Assembly (NCBI GenBank): GCA_934316545.1
Contig: CAKRDT010000011.1
Coordinates: 1-55,125 of the forward strand
Direction of reading: 5' to 3'
DNA: 55,125 bases
Source of the DNA: an uncultured Agathobacter sp.
GTDB lineage: Bacteria; Bacillota; Clostridia; Lachnospirales; Lachnospiraceae
The position numbers were made by a program, and so were the translations under genes. Of this stretch, positions 6,695-15,575 are shown one piece after another. The notes under the pieces are model-generated. The model was given only the letters and a program-made list of their open reading frames with translations, was not told the DNA's origin and ran no database searches. The first letter of the stretch is position 1, and every line of letters begins with the position of its first letter.

Positions 6695-7624
6695 CTAAAT
6701 GAAGGAAAATAATAACACCATAAGAGGCATTGTCACGATAGCACATAGAGTGGTTACAACATTGATCGCGCTGGCATAATGCGCATCGTTCCCGTATACC
6801 TGGCACATTTGTGTAACGGTGGACGCAGATGGCGTGATTACCGCAAGAAAGACGATGAGCATAATTTTCGGAGCATCGGAAGAGAGCGTGGTAAGATGGC
6901 TTATTTTAATAAGCAGCAGCGCGATCAATGGAATGACGATCATACGAAGTGCGGATATGAAATATACGCGTTTGTTTGCAAAAATATCGTTCATGTTCAT
7001 TCCGGCAAAAAGCATTCCGGTTACAATCATACTGGCTGGTCCGATCATGCTGCCAACACTGGAGAGCGTGTCGGTAAGAATCTCCGGCAGACGGATTTTA
7101 GCAAAAAATAAAACGATGCCGATGGCGATAGAAATCATATTGATGTTCAGGAGGATTTTCTTCCAATCATAGGAAGATTCACGGCTTATGATCTTTTTGC
7201 AGTGTGTCCAAAGAAAAATAAGCTGTATGCTCATGAAGACACAGCCATACAGGATCCATTTCTGCCCCAGAACGAAAGTTACGATAGGCACAATCAGATT
7301 TCCAGAGTTGGAGTAATAGATGGATGCAGATTCTACTTCGTTTAGGGAAAACAGTCTGCTGATAAGAGAAACAACCAGCAGAAGAATGATCTGAAGTAAT
7401 ATGGATGCAACAAGTGCAAGCAGAAGGCCGTTTACGGTTTCTTTTGTGTAATTTACCTGAAAAGCATTTATAATAACGCATGGAATGATGAGGTAGAGTA
7501 TGATTTTGGATAATACTTTGCTGTCTTCTTCCTTGACAATTCCTGCCTTTACAATGATAAATCCCATTAGTATCATGAGAAAAAGCTCAAAAATCTGTTC
7601 CATTAAAAGTATACTGATCTGCAT
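6695..7624 (-). CDS. AEC-family permease (auxin efflux carrier-like)
   Basis: The 309-residue protein is a hydrophobic membrane protein with about ten transmembrane segments and the typical AEC opening (EQIFELFLMILMGFIIVKAG) followed by LSKIILYLIIPCVIINAF. The broken helix region YSNSGNLIVPIV is also characteristic. Members export or exchange organic acids such as malate or malonate; the substrate here cannot be read from the sequence. It converges with the aldo/keto reductase gene, leaving only 12 bp between stop codons and no clear terminator. Confidence 0.85.
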   Translation of the reverse strand: MQISILLMEQIFELFLMILMGFIIVKAGIVKEEDSKVLSKIILYLIIPCVIINAFQVNYTKETVNGLLLALVASILLQIILLLVVSLISRLFSLNEVESASIYYSNSGNLIVPIVTFVLGQKWILYGCVFMSIQLIFLWTHCKKIISRESSYDWKKILLNINMISIAIGIVLFFAKIRLPEILTDTLSSVGSMIGPASMIVTGMLFAGMNMNDIFANKRVYFISALRMIVIPLIALLLIKISHLTTLSSDAPKIMLIVFLAVITPSASTVTQMCQVYGNDAHYASAINVVTTLCAIVTMPLMVLLFSFI

Positions 7625-7723
7625 AAAATCACCCTTTCTTTCTAACTGCCTATCTTAGAACCTGGAAAATAAAAATGCAAGAGTGAATTTTGTGTTTACG
7701 GTTCGTGAACTCGTAAAATTTCG

Positions 7724-7812
7724 CTTGACAATTCTCGAAATAAGGATTAAATTAACGTTAATTAAATAGTTTAATACAGAAGAGCGATGTGGTTCACATA
7801 TCGCTCTTTTTG
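7724..7812 (+). promoter_or_regulatory. Promoter and leader terminator before the first AGCS symporter gene
   Basis: A TTGACA followed 17 bp later by TAAATT is a plausible promoter. Downstream, AGAGCGATGTG-GTTC-ACATATCGCTCT (7781-7806) followed by TTTT is a terminator-like hairpin in the leader, 35 bp before the start codon at 7842. It may attenuate the symporter gene. No glycine aptamer is visible here, unlike the second AGCS gene at 24902. Confidence 0.55.
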
Positions 7813-7841
7813 CATTTTGGAGGAAAGGGAGAAAATGGGGT

Positions 7842-9236
7842 ATGGAAAAATTAAGCAGTATGATCTCAACAATTGATGACTTCGTCTGGGGACCGGTGAT
7901 GCTGATTCTGTTAGTTGGAACAGGCATTTTCCTGACATTTCGAACGAGATTTCTGACATGGAGAAATCTTGGATATGCACTAAAAAGTACAATGAGTAAG
8001 GAGGCGCGCACCAAGAGCCGCGGCGAGGGTGATGTATCCCCGTTCTCGGCACTCACCACGGCGCTTGCCGCAACGATTGGAACCGGTAATATCGTCGGTG
8101 TTGCGACAGCAATGGTGTCCGGCGGTCCTGGAGCACTCGTGTGGATGTGGATATCTGCCGCATTTGGTCTGACTTCGAAATTCTCGGAGTGCATGCTTGC
8201 GATAAAGTACCGTGAGGTCAATGAAAAAGGCGAGATGAGCGGTGGCCCGATGTATACGATGAAAAAGGGAATCAAGAACAAGACGCTCGGTTCCGTGCTT
8301 GCATGGCTTTTTGCGCTGTTTGCAGTGATCGCGTCTTTCGGAATCGGTAACATGACGCAGGGTAACTCGATTTCCGGTGCACTCAAATCTACCTTTCATG
8401 TACCGACATGGGCAAGCGGAATTGTGATCACGGTTTTGGCATTGCTTATCATTGTAGGTGGAATCAAGTCGATCGCAAAGGTGTCATCGGTAGTTGTTCC
8501 GCTTATGGCAATCTTCTATGTAATCTGTGGACTGATCGTAATCTTTGGAAATCTTTCCAATCTTCCTTCCGGTCTTGCGATGATCTTCAAGATGGCGTTC
8601 TCGGTAGAAGCTGTTGGCGGCGGTCTTTGCGGAACGATCGTTGCATCCATGATGAATGCGATGCGGTATGGTGTTGCGAGAGGCGTTTTCTCCAATGAAG
8701 CCGGAATGGGGTCAGCAGCAATTACAGCGGCTGCAGCTACGACGGATCATCCGGTTCGCCAGGGTTACATAAATATGACTGGTACATTCTGGGATACGAT
8801 CGTTGTCTGTACGATTACCGGTCTTGCAATCGCTTCGTCCGGTGTGCTTGGCATGACGGATGCAGCGGGCGAATATCTGACCGGATCGGATATCACGATC
8901 GCGGCATTTGAGACGGTACTCGGCTCCGCTGGAGGATGGCTCGTTACGATCGGAATCGCCTTATTCGCCTTTTCTACCATTCTTGGATGGGAGTATCACG
9001 GAGAAAAAGCATTTGAATATCTGCTGGGTACACATAAATATAATATGATTTACAGAGTTGTATTTTCACTGGTTGTGTATTTCGGATGTACACAGACGCT
9101 TAGTCTTGTATGGAATTTCTCGGATATCGCCAATGCGCTGATGGCAATCCCGAACCTGATCTGCATGCTGATTTTAAGTGGTGAGATCGCACATGATATT
9201 CAGGCGTTTCAGCCGGAAATTGATAAGAAAAAATAG
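7842..9236 (+). CDS. AGCS-family Na+:alanine/glycine symporter
   Basis: The 464-residue inner-membrane transporter contains the AGCS signature ALAATIGTGNIVGVATAMVSGGPGALVWMW, the mid-protein GVARGVFSNEAGMGSAAI and a C-terminal ILGWEYHGEKAFEYL. These proteins import alanine or glycine with sodium. The start ATG follows GGAGGAAAGGGA. A second AGCS paralogue lies at 24902 under a glycine riboswitch, so this copy may handle a different amino acid or condition. Confidence 0.92.
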   Translation: MEKLSSMISTIDDFVWGPVMLILLVGTGIFLTFRTRFLTWRNLGYALKSTMSKEARTKSRGEGDVSPFSALTTALAATIGTGNIVGVATAMVSGGPGALVWMWISAAFGLTSKFSECMLAIKYREVNEKGEMSGGPMYTMKKGIKNKTLGSVLAWLFALFAVIASFGIGNMTQGNSISGALKSTFHVPTWASGIVITVLALLIIVGGIKSIAKVSSVVVPLMAIFYVICGLIVIFGNLSNLPSGLAMIFKMAFSVEAVGGGLCGTIVASMMNAMRYGVARGVFSNEAGMGSAAITAAAATTDHPVRQGYINMTGTFWDTIVVCTITGLAIASSGVLGMTDAAGEYLTGSDITIAAFETVLGSAGGWLVTIGIALFAFSTILGWEYHGEKAFEYLLGTHKYNMIYRVVFSLVVYFGCTQTLSLVWNFSDIANALMAIPNLICMLILSGEIAHDIQAFQPEIDKKK

Positions 9237-9317
9237 CAAAATTCAAAAGAAATAATTTACTTTCTGTTAAGAATATGTTATGATTAAGTAACAAAGTTGT
9301 AACAATTAGGAGGAAGT

Positions 9318-10094
9318 ATGTTAAAGAAAGGTAAGGTGTGGGGCAGGAAGCTTGTTGCAGGGGTGCTGCTCGCAGCGATGGTATTGGGGAATGCCGCTGT
9401 ATCTGCAGAGGCTGCAACAAATAACACAGAAAAGAATTTAGCGGTTGTTCAGGAAAACAATTATCGCAAAACTCTGTGTAAGGGGTTTCTTGGAAAAAGT
9501 TACGGAAGTGTGGTAGATGGGATTCGTTGTGACTGCAGCGGTTACACACGGGCGGCATTGAACCGCATGGAGAGCAAAGGCAAAAATGGTACAGCACTCA
9601 AGGATGTTCAGGTCGGAGCCACAAGCTCAAGTGCCTGGGTAGGCGGTTCCAGCATCACTTATACGACCGGTGTTGCGGAAGACGGCGAGATTTCATGGGC
9701 AAAGCAGACGAAGCTTGCAATCGGAAAGAAGAGTTCAGGAGCTTCGAAACTGTCGGATTTAGAGCTTGGAGATGTTGTTGTATATGGACGCGGAAGTTCT
9801 ACGACGCATGTCGCTGTCTATTTCGGCAAGTTTGCATCGATGGATGAAGTAAAAGATTATCTCGAAGAACTTGGACTTTATGACCAGGGAGATTTAAGAA
9901 AAGCCGGTGGAAATAAGTATCTGGCGAATGGGAGAACCGTGATCCGCCAATATGGAAGCAGCCCTTATTGGAGAATTCATGCGACGTCTAGAGGGATTCT
10001 GATCGATAATGATATTGCGGGGACAAGCCCGTATACATCTTCTTTTGGTAACTGGAAGTGGACATTTTCTTCGGGGATCAATGTAATTGAATAG
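9318..10094 (+). CDS. Secreted NlpC/P60-like peptidase
   Basis: The 258-residue protein has a classical signal peptide (KKGKVWGRK, hydrophobic core, cleavage near AEA-A at about residue 33). The mature part has the NlpC/P60 landmarks: catalytic Cys73 in CDCSGYTRAALNRM, catalytic His164 in THVAVYFG, and a preceding LELGDVVVYGRG. Such enzymes cleave peptide cross-links in peptidoglycan. There is no separate cell-wall binding domain, and the region between Cys and His is longer than usual, so the substrate is uncertain. It is followed by a strong terminator. Confidence 0.75.
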   Translation: MLKKGKVWGRKLVAGVLLAAMVLGNAAVSAEAATNNTEKNLAVVQENNYRKTLCKGFLGKSYGSVVDGIRCDCSGYTRAALNRMESKGKNGTALKDVQVGATSSSAWVGGSSITYTTGVAEDGEISWAKQTKLAIGKKSSGASKLSDLELGDVVVYGRGSSTTHVAVYFGKFASMDEVKDYLEELGLYDQGDLRKAGGNKYLANGRTVIRQYGSSPYWRIHATSRGILIDNDIAGTSPYTSSFGNWKWTFSSGINVIE

Positions 10095-10120
10095 AAAATT
10101 TAAGCTTAAAAAATAAAAGA

Positions 10121-10165
10121 GAATGTCGAAACATGATGACGTTGATCGTGTTTCGACATTCTTTT
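10121..10165 (+). terminator. Terminator after the NlpC/P60 gene
   Basis: A perfect 13-bp stem GAATGTCGAAACA / TGTTTCGACATTC with a 15-nt loop is followed by TTTT. Confidence 0.85.
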
Positions 10166-10276
10166 CTATTTCATTAATTTACTTGCGTATGCCAGTAAAC
10201 GTTCCTGTAATTGCTGATTATTTCGAAGAGTTTGTACGAGATCAAATAGTGCCGGTTCCTCAACAGCAAACTCCAT
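10166..10276 (-). pseudogene. C-terminal relic of an unknown gene
   Basis: On the minus strand an ATG at 10276 opens a 36-codon frame reading EEPALFDLVQTLRNNQQLQE and then RLLAYASKLMK before the stop. This looks like the helical C-terminus of a larger protein. Upstream bases do not continue it in frame. Together with scraps to the right it suggests decayed genes between 10166 and 10560. Confidence 0.3.
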
Positions 10277-10620
10277 TCAAAAAAATGAGCGGAGTTTGAG
10301 CGGAGTTTTGAGCGAAGCACGCATGTGGGAAATCTGTGGCAACCGTTAGAAGATATCTAAAATTGCTCACTTCTATTGGAGTCGTAAAGGCAGAGGGGAA
10401 AACAAATAAATCTCAAGAATGCGTTTTTAGAAACACATAGTGATGTTGGAAGGAAGGCGCTCTATACAGGATTTCTCCATAAGTTTGGTAGAGTTATAGG
10501 AACAAAAATAGCACTACCTATTTTGCTGCAACATCCCTTTATTTCTTTGTTATAATCCATTAAACTACAAAGCATAGAAAACAATCACATACGGGATTTG
10601 ATATTGTGGAGGAAATGGTT
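10277..10620. other. Intergenic stretch with degraded coding scraps
   Basis: No intact gene is visible. Short plus-strand readings such as KIAHFYWSRKGRGENK (about 10350-10405) and ALYTGFLHKFGRVIGTK followed by ALPILLQHPFISLL (about 10455-10555) look protein-like, but stops and frame changes break them. A direct duplication, GAGCGGAGTTT / GAGCGGAGTTTT, occurs near 10286-10307. The promoter of the next gene is not obvious. Confidence 0.35.
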
Positions 10621-11028
10621 ATGGAATATAATTATGAAAAAGAACGTCAGGAAGCAATCGATGCCGGCAACCGTGCATTATACAGTTTGCGCGCGGCACA
10701 GGATCAACTTAACAGTGCTAAGAATTGGGGAATTGTAGATCTTCTGGGAGGAGGTCTGATCACGAGTCTGGTCAAACGCTCCAAGATGGATGACGCGCAG
10801 CGCAATATGGAACAGGCGAAGCGGGATCTGCAGACATTTAGCAAGGAATTAAGGGATGTGTCACAGTACATTTCGCTGGATTTTAATAATGAGGGCTTTT
10901 TACGATTTGCGGATTATTTTTTTGATGGTATTGTTGCGGACTGGCTTGTGCAGGATCGCATCAATAATGCGAGACAACAGGTGGATGAGGCAATCCGAAG
11001 AGTCGAGCAGATTCTTCGCCAATTGTAA
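10621..11028 (+). CDS. Hypothetical coiled-coil protein
   Basis: The 135-residue soluble protein is mostly charged helices (EKERQEAIDAGNRALYSLRA and DDAQRNMEQAKRDLQTFSKE) separated by a glycine-rich turn (LLGGGLITSLV). No signal peptide or known catalytic motif is seen. GTGGAGG at 10606-10612 serves the ATG at 10621 with normal spacing; the ATG at 10615 would be too close. It lies 20 bp upstream of a DUF2500-like gene and probably shares its transcript. Confidence 0.6.
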   Translation: MEYNYEKERQEAIDAGNRALYSLRAAQDQLNSAKNWGIVDLLGGGLITSLVKRSKMDDAQRNMEQAKRDLQTFSKELRDVSQYISLDFNNEGFLRFADYFFDGIVADWLVQDRINNARQQVDEAIRRVEQILRQL

Positions 11029-11048
11029 TATGAGTAGGAGAAAACATT

Positions 11049-11441
11049 ATGTATAGTTCATTTGATGCATTTGATGTGATGAGTGCGATATTTCCGATAT
11101 TTTTTATTTTGGTAGCAGCGCTTGTAGTATTTACGATCATTCGGGGATTGGCAGAGTGGAACAAGAATAATCAGTCGCCGCGACTTACGGTGGATGCGAA
11201 AGTCGTATCCAAGAGAGAAAATACAACGCATTATCAGGATAATGCGAATTATGAGGTGACGCACGCAGTAACGATGCGTACAAACACAACTTATTATGTT
11301 ACCTTTGAGGTGGAGAGCGGCGATCGTATGGAGATGTGTGTCGATGGTCAGCAGTATGGAATGCTGGCTGAGGGAGACTCAGGAAAACTGACCTTTCAGG
11401 GAACGCGGTATTTAGGATTCGACAGGTACGAAAACATGTAA
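11049..11441 (+). CDS. DUF2500-like membrane-anchored protein
   Basis: The 130-residue protein has one N-terminal transmembrane segment (about residues 11-33) and a small beta-rich domain with TYYVTFEVESGDRMEMCVDG and EGDSGKLTFQGTRYLGFDR, the pattern of DUF2500. A segment that contrasts two forms of an extracellular or cytosolic domain, VDAKVVSKRENT, starts the fold. Function of the family is unknown. A GAGTAGGAGAAAA ribosome binding site precedes it. Confidence 0.75.
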   Translation: MYSSFDAFDVMSAIFPIFFILVAALVVFTIIRGLAEWNKNNQSPRLTVDAKVVSKRENTTHYQDNANYEVTHAVTMRTNTTYYVTFEVESGDRMEMCVDGQQYGMLAEGDSGKLTFQGTRYLGFDRYENM

Positions 11442-11570
11442 GGTTTGCTTTAGACTTATGAGAATGTTGAGCGAACAGAGAATTATATTTGCACCTGTGC
11501 ATACAGAGAGGCAGCTTGCATCCGGTGCTATAATAGGGGTGGACATAAATTATGATGGAAGGTGAATGAT

Positions 11571-12380
11571 TTGGCAAAATTATGGAACAGCCACCTCATC
11601 TTGGATTTCTCTCACGTGTATTGCGATGAGAACATCCCACGCAATGATAAGCTGCATTGGATCGACTGCTCGGACATCCACGAGTGTGATCTGTATTGCT
11701 CAAAGAAAGCAGAGGAAGAGATCCACCGGAGGATCGATCCTTATGGAATTGATGGGATTCATTTTCTGGATTCCGGCAATTATCATTATGTGACGAAAAT
11801 TATGACGGACCGTATCAGTGAGCCTTTCTCACTGATCCTGTTTGATCATCATACAGATATGCAGTCTCCGATGATCGATGGAATGATCAGTTGTGGCGAT
11901 TGGGCAAGAAGCGTCCTGTTGGAAAATCCAAATTTGCAGCAGTTGGTATTGATCGGTCCGAAAAAGGCGGATATTCAGGCAGTCTTAAACGATAAGCAGC
12001 TGAAAGCAAAGGAGAAGAAACTGCTGAAAGAGAAGCTGATCGCTTTTTCCGCGGAGGAACTTCGTGCGGGAGAGGGACATGAGAAAGCGGAAAAGATCAG
12101 AATGGATGTCCCGTTTTATATCTCAATCGATAAAGATGTGCTGGATGAGCGGTATTGCAAAACAAACTGGAATCAGGGAAAGATGCCGCTTTCGTTATTG
12201 GAGCATTTGTTGTCACTGTTTCTGGATCAGAAACATATACTTGGTGTTGATATATGTGGTGAGTGCCAGCAGGGAATTCCGCTGCCGGAATACATGGAGG
12301 CTGAGGAGAAGAATGCCGAGACGAACCGCAGGTTGTTTGAGTTTTTGACGCGCTACATTGTGATAACTCGTAGAATGTAA
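11571..12380 (+). CDS. Arginase-fold protein (ureohydrolase-like)
   Basis: About 269 residues carry arginase-type metal ligands: FDHHTDMQ (the DHHxD motif) and YISIDKDVLD (the DxD motif), in the usual order and at a similar distance. The substrate loops differ from true arginases or agmatinases, so the reaction is uncertain. The best ribosome binding site, GGAAGGTGA (11557-11565), fits a TTG start at 11571; a GTG at 11562 overlaps that site and would add three residues. An extended -10 (TGCTATAAT) lies just upstream near 11528-11536, so the gene probably has its own promoter. Confidence 0.75.
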   Translation: MAKLWNSHLILDFSHVYCDENIPRNDKLHWIDCSDIHECDLYCSKKAEEEIHRRIDPYGIDGIHFLDSGNYHYVTKIMTDRISEPFSLILFDHHTDMQSPMIDGMISCGDWARSVLLENPNLQQLVLIGPKKADIQAVLNDKQLKAKEKKLLKEKLIAFSAEELRAGEGHEKAEKIRMDVPFYISIDKDVLDERYCKTNWNQGKMPLSLLEHLLSLFLDQKHILGVDICGECQQGIPLPEYMEAEEKNAETNRRLFEFLTRYIVITRRM

Positions 12381-12394
12381 TAAAAATCAACAAT

Positions 12395-12856
12395 ATGTCT
12401 GATGATAGTTTTTGTGGAGTTCATCCGGACTTTGTATGTGATAAGAAAAAATTATATTATCTGCTTACGCCTGTGGCGGATGAGAATGCGAATCTGTATG
12501 TTCCGGTTGATCGTGGAGATGAGAGTGCTCGTCCGGTCATGACGGAGTCGGAGGCTGAGAATCTGGTAAAGAAGATTCCGACAATTGATGCGATATGGAT
12601 CAACAATGAAAGAGAACGGGAGCGCAGCTATAAGGAAGCTGTGCAAAGTAATGATCCGGAGCGCTTGGTTGGTATCATCAAGTTATTGTATGGACGCAAG
12701 AGGGAGAGAGCCGAGCAGGGAAAGAAAACTACAGCTGTGGACGGAAGATATTACGACACGGCGGAGAAACTCCTGTATTCGGAATTGGAACTTGCGATGC
12801 ACAAGGACAAGAATGAAATTCTGACCATGATTCGGGATTGTTGTGGCAAGGAATGA
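12395..12856 (+). CDS. CarD/CdnL-like protein lacking its N-terminal strands
   Basis: The 153-residue product matches the C-terminal helical domain of clostridial CarD-type RNA polymerase-binding proteins (ARPVMTESEAENLVKKIP, INNERERERSYKEA, LLYGRKRERAEQGKK, YYDTAEKLLYSELELAM). The first recognisable part, KLYYLLTPVADENANLYVPVD, is the end of the RNA polymerase-interacting domain. The usual opening of about 20 residues (a GDYVVYG-type strand pair) is missing, and a TAA lies in frame shortly upstream. No ribosome binding site is seen before the ATG. It may be a 5'-truncated pseudogene or a shortened variant. Confidence 0.65.
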   Translation: MSDDSFCGVHPDFVCDKKKLYYLLTPVADENANLYVPVDRGDESARPVMTESEAENLVKKIPTIDAIWINNERERERSYKEAVQSNDPERLVGIIKLLYGRKRERAEQGKKTTAVDGRYYDTAEKLLYSELELAMHKDKNEILTMIRDCCGKE

Positions 12857-12904
12857 AGCGGTCAATATAGAACAGGGACGCATATTCCTTGAATGCGAAA
12901 GGCG

Positions 12905-12933
12905 TTGCACTTTGATTGGAACCATGTTATGAT
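12905..12933 (+). promoter_or_regulatory. Promoter of the ABC-F gene
   Basis: TTGCAC (12905-12910), exactly 17 bp, TATGAT (12928-12933). The predicted start near 12940 leaves a 275-nt leader before the ABC-F start codon. Confidence 0.6.
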
Positions 12934-12978
12934 AATTTTGTCCTTAGGGATAATAAAAAGAAAGAGCACATATTGTGT

Positions 12979-13173
12979 AAGGTGAGGAAATGAGAAATCG
13001 ATAATTTGATTTAGGTGAAACACATCGTATTGAAAGACCTGCAGTAACGGGCTTGTTTGTGTACGCTTAAATTGGATTATCACGATCATATCCTTTTCCT
13101 TGTCACAGAATGATAAGATAGAGGTTTATTTTTGTGAGTCTATTTTGCGTATGCAAAGTAGGCTTTTTGTTTT
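12979..13173 (+). promoter_or_regulatory. Leader with short upstream ORF and terminator, probable antibiotic-responsive attenuator
   Basis: AAGGTGAGG (12979-12987) precedes a five-codon ORF ATG AGA AAT CGA TAA (12990-13004, peptide MRNR). About 130 nt later, AGTCTATTTTGC-GTAT-GCAAAGTAGGCT followed by TTTTTGTTTT (13137-13173) forms a 12-bp intrinsic terminator just before the ABC-F ribosome binding site. ABC-F resistance genes are commonly controlled by ribosome stalling on a short leader ORF that prevents termination; this layout fits that scheme. The alternative antiterminator pairing was not resolved by eye. Confidence 0.6.
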
Positions 13174-13216
13174 GAAGAAAACGCGTTTGATACTGCAGCG
13201 AAAGGAGGTTGATCAT

Positions 13217-14779
13217 ATGGCACAGATTATGGTAAGCAACTTGACGTTTGCATATGAAGGCAGTTATGACAATATTTTTGAAAATACATCGTTCTCGATC
13301 GATACGGATTGGAAACTGGGATTTGTGGGACGAAACGGTAAGGGAAAGACAACATTTTTAAATCTGCTTTTGGGCAAATATGAGTACAGTGGAAATATCG
13401 CTTCTTCGGCAGTGTTTGACTACTTTCCATACAAGCTTTGCAATAAAGACAATGAGAAGACTGCGGACGAGTTAATAGAGGACTGGAAGGCAGGGGTAGA
13501 GAGCTGGCGTGTCATCTGCGAACTGGCCAAAATGGGATGTGAGGCAGATCTTTTGTATCGTCCGTATAGAACATTAAGTTTTGGAGAGCGTACGAAAGTG
13601 ATGCTTGCGGTCCTCTTTTCCGGTGAGAATGATTTCCTTTTGATTGATGAACCGACCAATCATTTGGATAGAGATGCGCGAGCAATTGTAAAGACATATC
13701 TGGCAAATAAAAAGGGATTTATTCTCGTCTCGCATGACAGAGACCTGCTTGATGCGTGTGTGGATCATATGTTGGTCCTGAATCGAAATTCAATCGAGGT
13801 TCAATCCGGCAATTTTACCAGTTGGTGGGAAAACAAAAAACGTGCCGACAGCTTTGCGAGGGCTGAAAATGAGAAACACTTAAAAGAAATCAATAAATTG
13901 AAAGCAGCGGCTGACCGGACAGCACGCTGGGCGGACAAAAGTGAGCGCAGCAAGATTGGATTTGATCCGGTAAAGGAACATGACAGAAGCATTGCGACAA
14001 GAGCTTATATCGGAGCAAAAACGAAAAAGATGCAGGCGAGGGTGAGTTCCTATGAAAACAGAGTCGCAAGAGAAATTGAGGAGAAAGAAGGATTATTGAA
14101 CGATATCGAAACGATTGCGGATTTGAAACTGATGCCGCTTTCGTTCCACAAGAGCCGTTTGATCGAATGCAGGGATTTCTCTTTAAAATATTGTGATGGT
14201 GAAACTCCGGTTATCAACGATTTAAACATGGAATTAAAACAGGGGGAGAGGCTTTTTATAAGCGGCGATAACGGATGCGGAAAATCCAGTTTGATCAAGG
14301 CAATCCTGCAACATACTTTAGCGGTGGATAACGTTGTGTTTGAGCAGACAAATGGTCAGGTGTCTGAAAAGTTGAATTACGAAACGAGTGGACAATTGTC
14401 AGTAGCGGCAAATCTTGTTATCTCGTATATCAATCAGGATACTTCTTATTTGCGCGGAACAATAAAAGAATATGCAAGTAAGAGGCAATTGGATTATACA
14501 TTGCTTTTGTCACTTCTCAGACAATTGGATTTTGAACGAAATCAATTCGCAAAGAATATGGAAGAGTTCTCGGAAGGACAGAAGAAAAAAGTCCTGATCG
14601 CTGCAAGCCTTCTGACACCGGCTCATTTGTATATATGGGATGAACCGCTCAACTATATTGATGTATTTTCAAGGATGCAGATTGAAAAACTGATTCAAAC
14701 ATATGAACCGACCATGCTTATTGTGGAACATGATGTGCGGTTCCGCGAGAAGATTGCCACACGTGTAATCGAAATGTAA
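13217..14779 (+). CDS. Lsa-type ABC-F ribosomal protection ATPase
   Basis: The 520-residue soluble protein has two ABC ATPase domains and no membrane segment. Domain 1 shows Walker A GRNGKGKTTF (about residue 38), signature SFGERTKVMLA and LLIDEPTNHLD. Domain 2 shows GDNGCGKSSL (about 350), EFSEGQKKKVLIAASL and a Lsa-like YIWDEPLNYIDVFSRMQIE with final VEHD. A long charged linker (about 205-310) joins them and would reach the ribosomal P/E site. The second-domain motif closely resembles Lsa proteins, which protect ribosomes from lincosamides, streptogramin A and pleuromutilins; the actual spectrum here is inferred. AAAGGAGG supports the ATG at 13217. Confidence 0.85.
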   Translation: MAQIMVSNLTFAYEGSYDNIFENTSFSIDTDWKLGFVGRNGKGKTTFLNLLLGKYEYSGNIASSAVFDYFPYKLCNKDNEKTADELIEDWKAGVESWRVICELAKMGCEADLLYRPYRTLSFGERTKVMLAVLFSGENDFLLIDEPTNHLDRDARAIVKTYLANKKGFILVSHDRDLLDACVDHMLVLNRNSIEVQSGNFTSWWENKKRADSFARAENEKHLKEINKLKAAADRTARWADKSERSKIGFDPVKEHDRSIATRAYIGAKTKKMQARVSSYENRVAREIEEKEGLLNDIETIADLKLMPLSFHKSRLIECRDFSLKYCDGETPVINDLNMELKQGERLFISGDNGCGKSSLIKAILQHTLAVDNVVFEQTNGQVSEKLNYETSGQLSVAANLVISYINQDTSYLRGTIKEYASKRQLDYTLLLSLLRQLDFERNQFAKNMEEFSEGQKKKVLIAASLLTPAHLYIWDEPLNYIDVFSRMQIEKLIQTYEPTMLIVEHDVRFREKIATRVIEM

Positions 14780-14797
14780 ACGATAAAATAAGTTGTA

Positions 14798-14833
14798 AAA
14801 GCAGGCTGGCAAGTAATGTCAGCTTGTTTTTTT
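14798..14833 (+). terminator. Terminator after the ABC-F gene
   Basis: GCTGGCA-AGTAA-TGTCAGC, extended by AAGCAG/CTTGTT, is followed by seven T. Confidence 0.8.
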
Positions 14834-14919
14834 ACAATAATTTCACAAACATTTACACAAGCTTGATAGCAGAGAGAATGATTTGTGTTTAGCATATAAT
14901 CAGAAGGATGTGATGAAGA

Positions 14920-15546
14920 ATGAATAAGAAAAGCCATATTGTATTTACGAACAAAATGAATATCAGCATACCGGCAACGTGCCATGTGGGACTTCTGATT
15001 GGTAGCATTTTACCGGATATTCTTGTGCATACCTATCTGACGGGACACACATGGAAAGCATCCGGGAAACGGATCTTAAACAAATTAGAGAAACTGGAAC
15101 AGAGCGATGGATTAAATGTGTGGACAGCGCTTCAGCTTGGCATGATTCTTCACTATATCGAAGACTTTTTTACGATGTCACACAGTCGCTTTTTTACAGG
15201 AAATATATGGGAACATATCGGATATGAAATACGTTTGCAGCGATATATTCGGGCAACATTTTGCGGGCGTTACAAGTTGTATGACGGGGATGTAGAGAAT
15301 ACGCAGATTTATTCGATAGAAGACTTGAAGGAACGAATGGTTTCCCTGCAAAAGGAATACGAGAAAGAACTCAAAGAGGCATCCGGGGATGAGGAGATGT
15401 GTTTTCAGACAGATCTGGAATATATGAATATTGCGGTGCAGACGGTGGCCGGATATCTGATTCCGGAGCTGAATCGAAAAGCAATTTTGTATTGCAAGAT
15501 TGAAAACGGCACATTGATCCGGATTTCGCCGGGGTATCGCATCTGA
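14920..15546 (+). CDS. Zn-dependent phospholipase C-like protein
   Basis: The 208-residue, all-helical protein resembles the zinc-dependent phospholipase C/S1-P1 nuclease-like fold seen in many Firmicutes hypothetical proteins. Candidate ligands are His and Asp in CHVGLLIGSILPDILVH and LGMILHYIEDFFTMSHS. No signal peptide is present, so it acts in the cytoplasm or its role differs from secreted phospholipases. It is 29 bp upstream of an HD hydrolase gene in the same direction and the two probably form an operon. Confidence 0.65.
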   Translation: MNKKSHIVFTNKMNISIPATCHVGLLIGSILPDILVHTYLTGHTWKASGKRILNKLEKLEQSDGLNVWTALQLGMILHYIEDFFTMSHSRFFTGNIWEHIGYEIRLQRYIRATFCGRYKLYDGDVENTQIYSIEDLKERMVSLQKEYEKELKEASGDEEMCFQTDLEYMNIAVQTVAGYLIPELNRKAILYCKIENGTLIRISPGYRI

Positions 15547-15575
15547 AATGAATCGTGGTAAGGAGTAATGGAATT

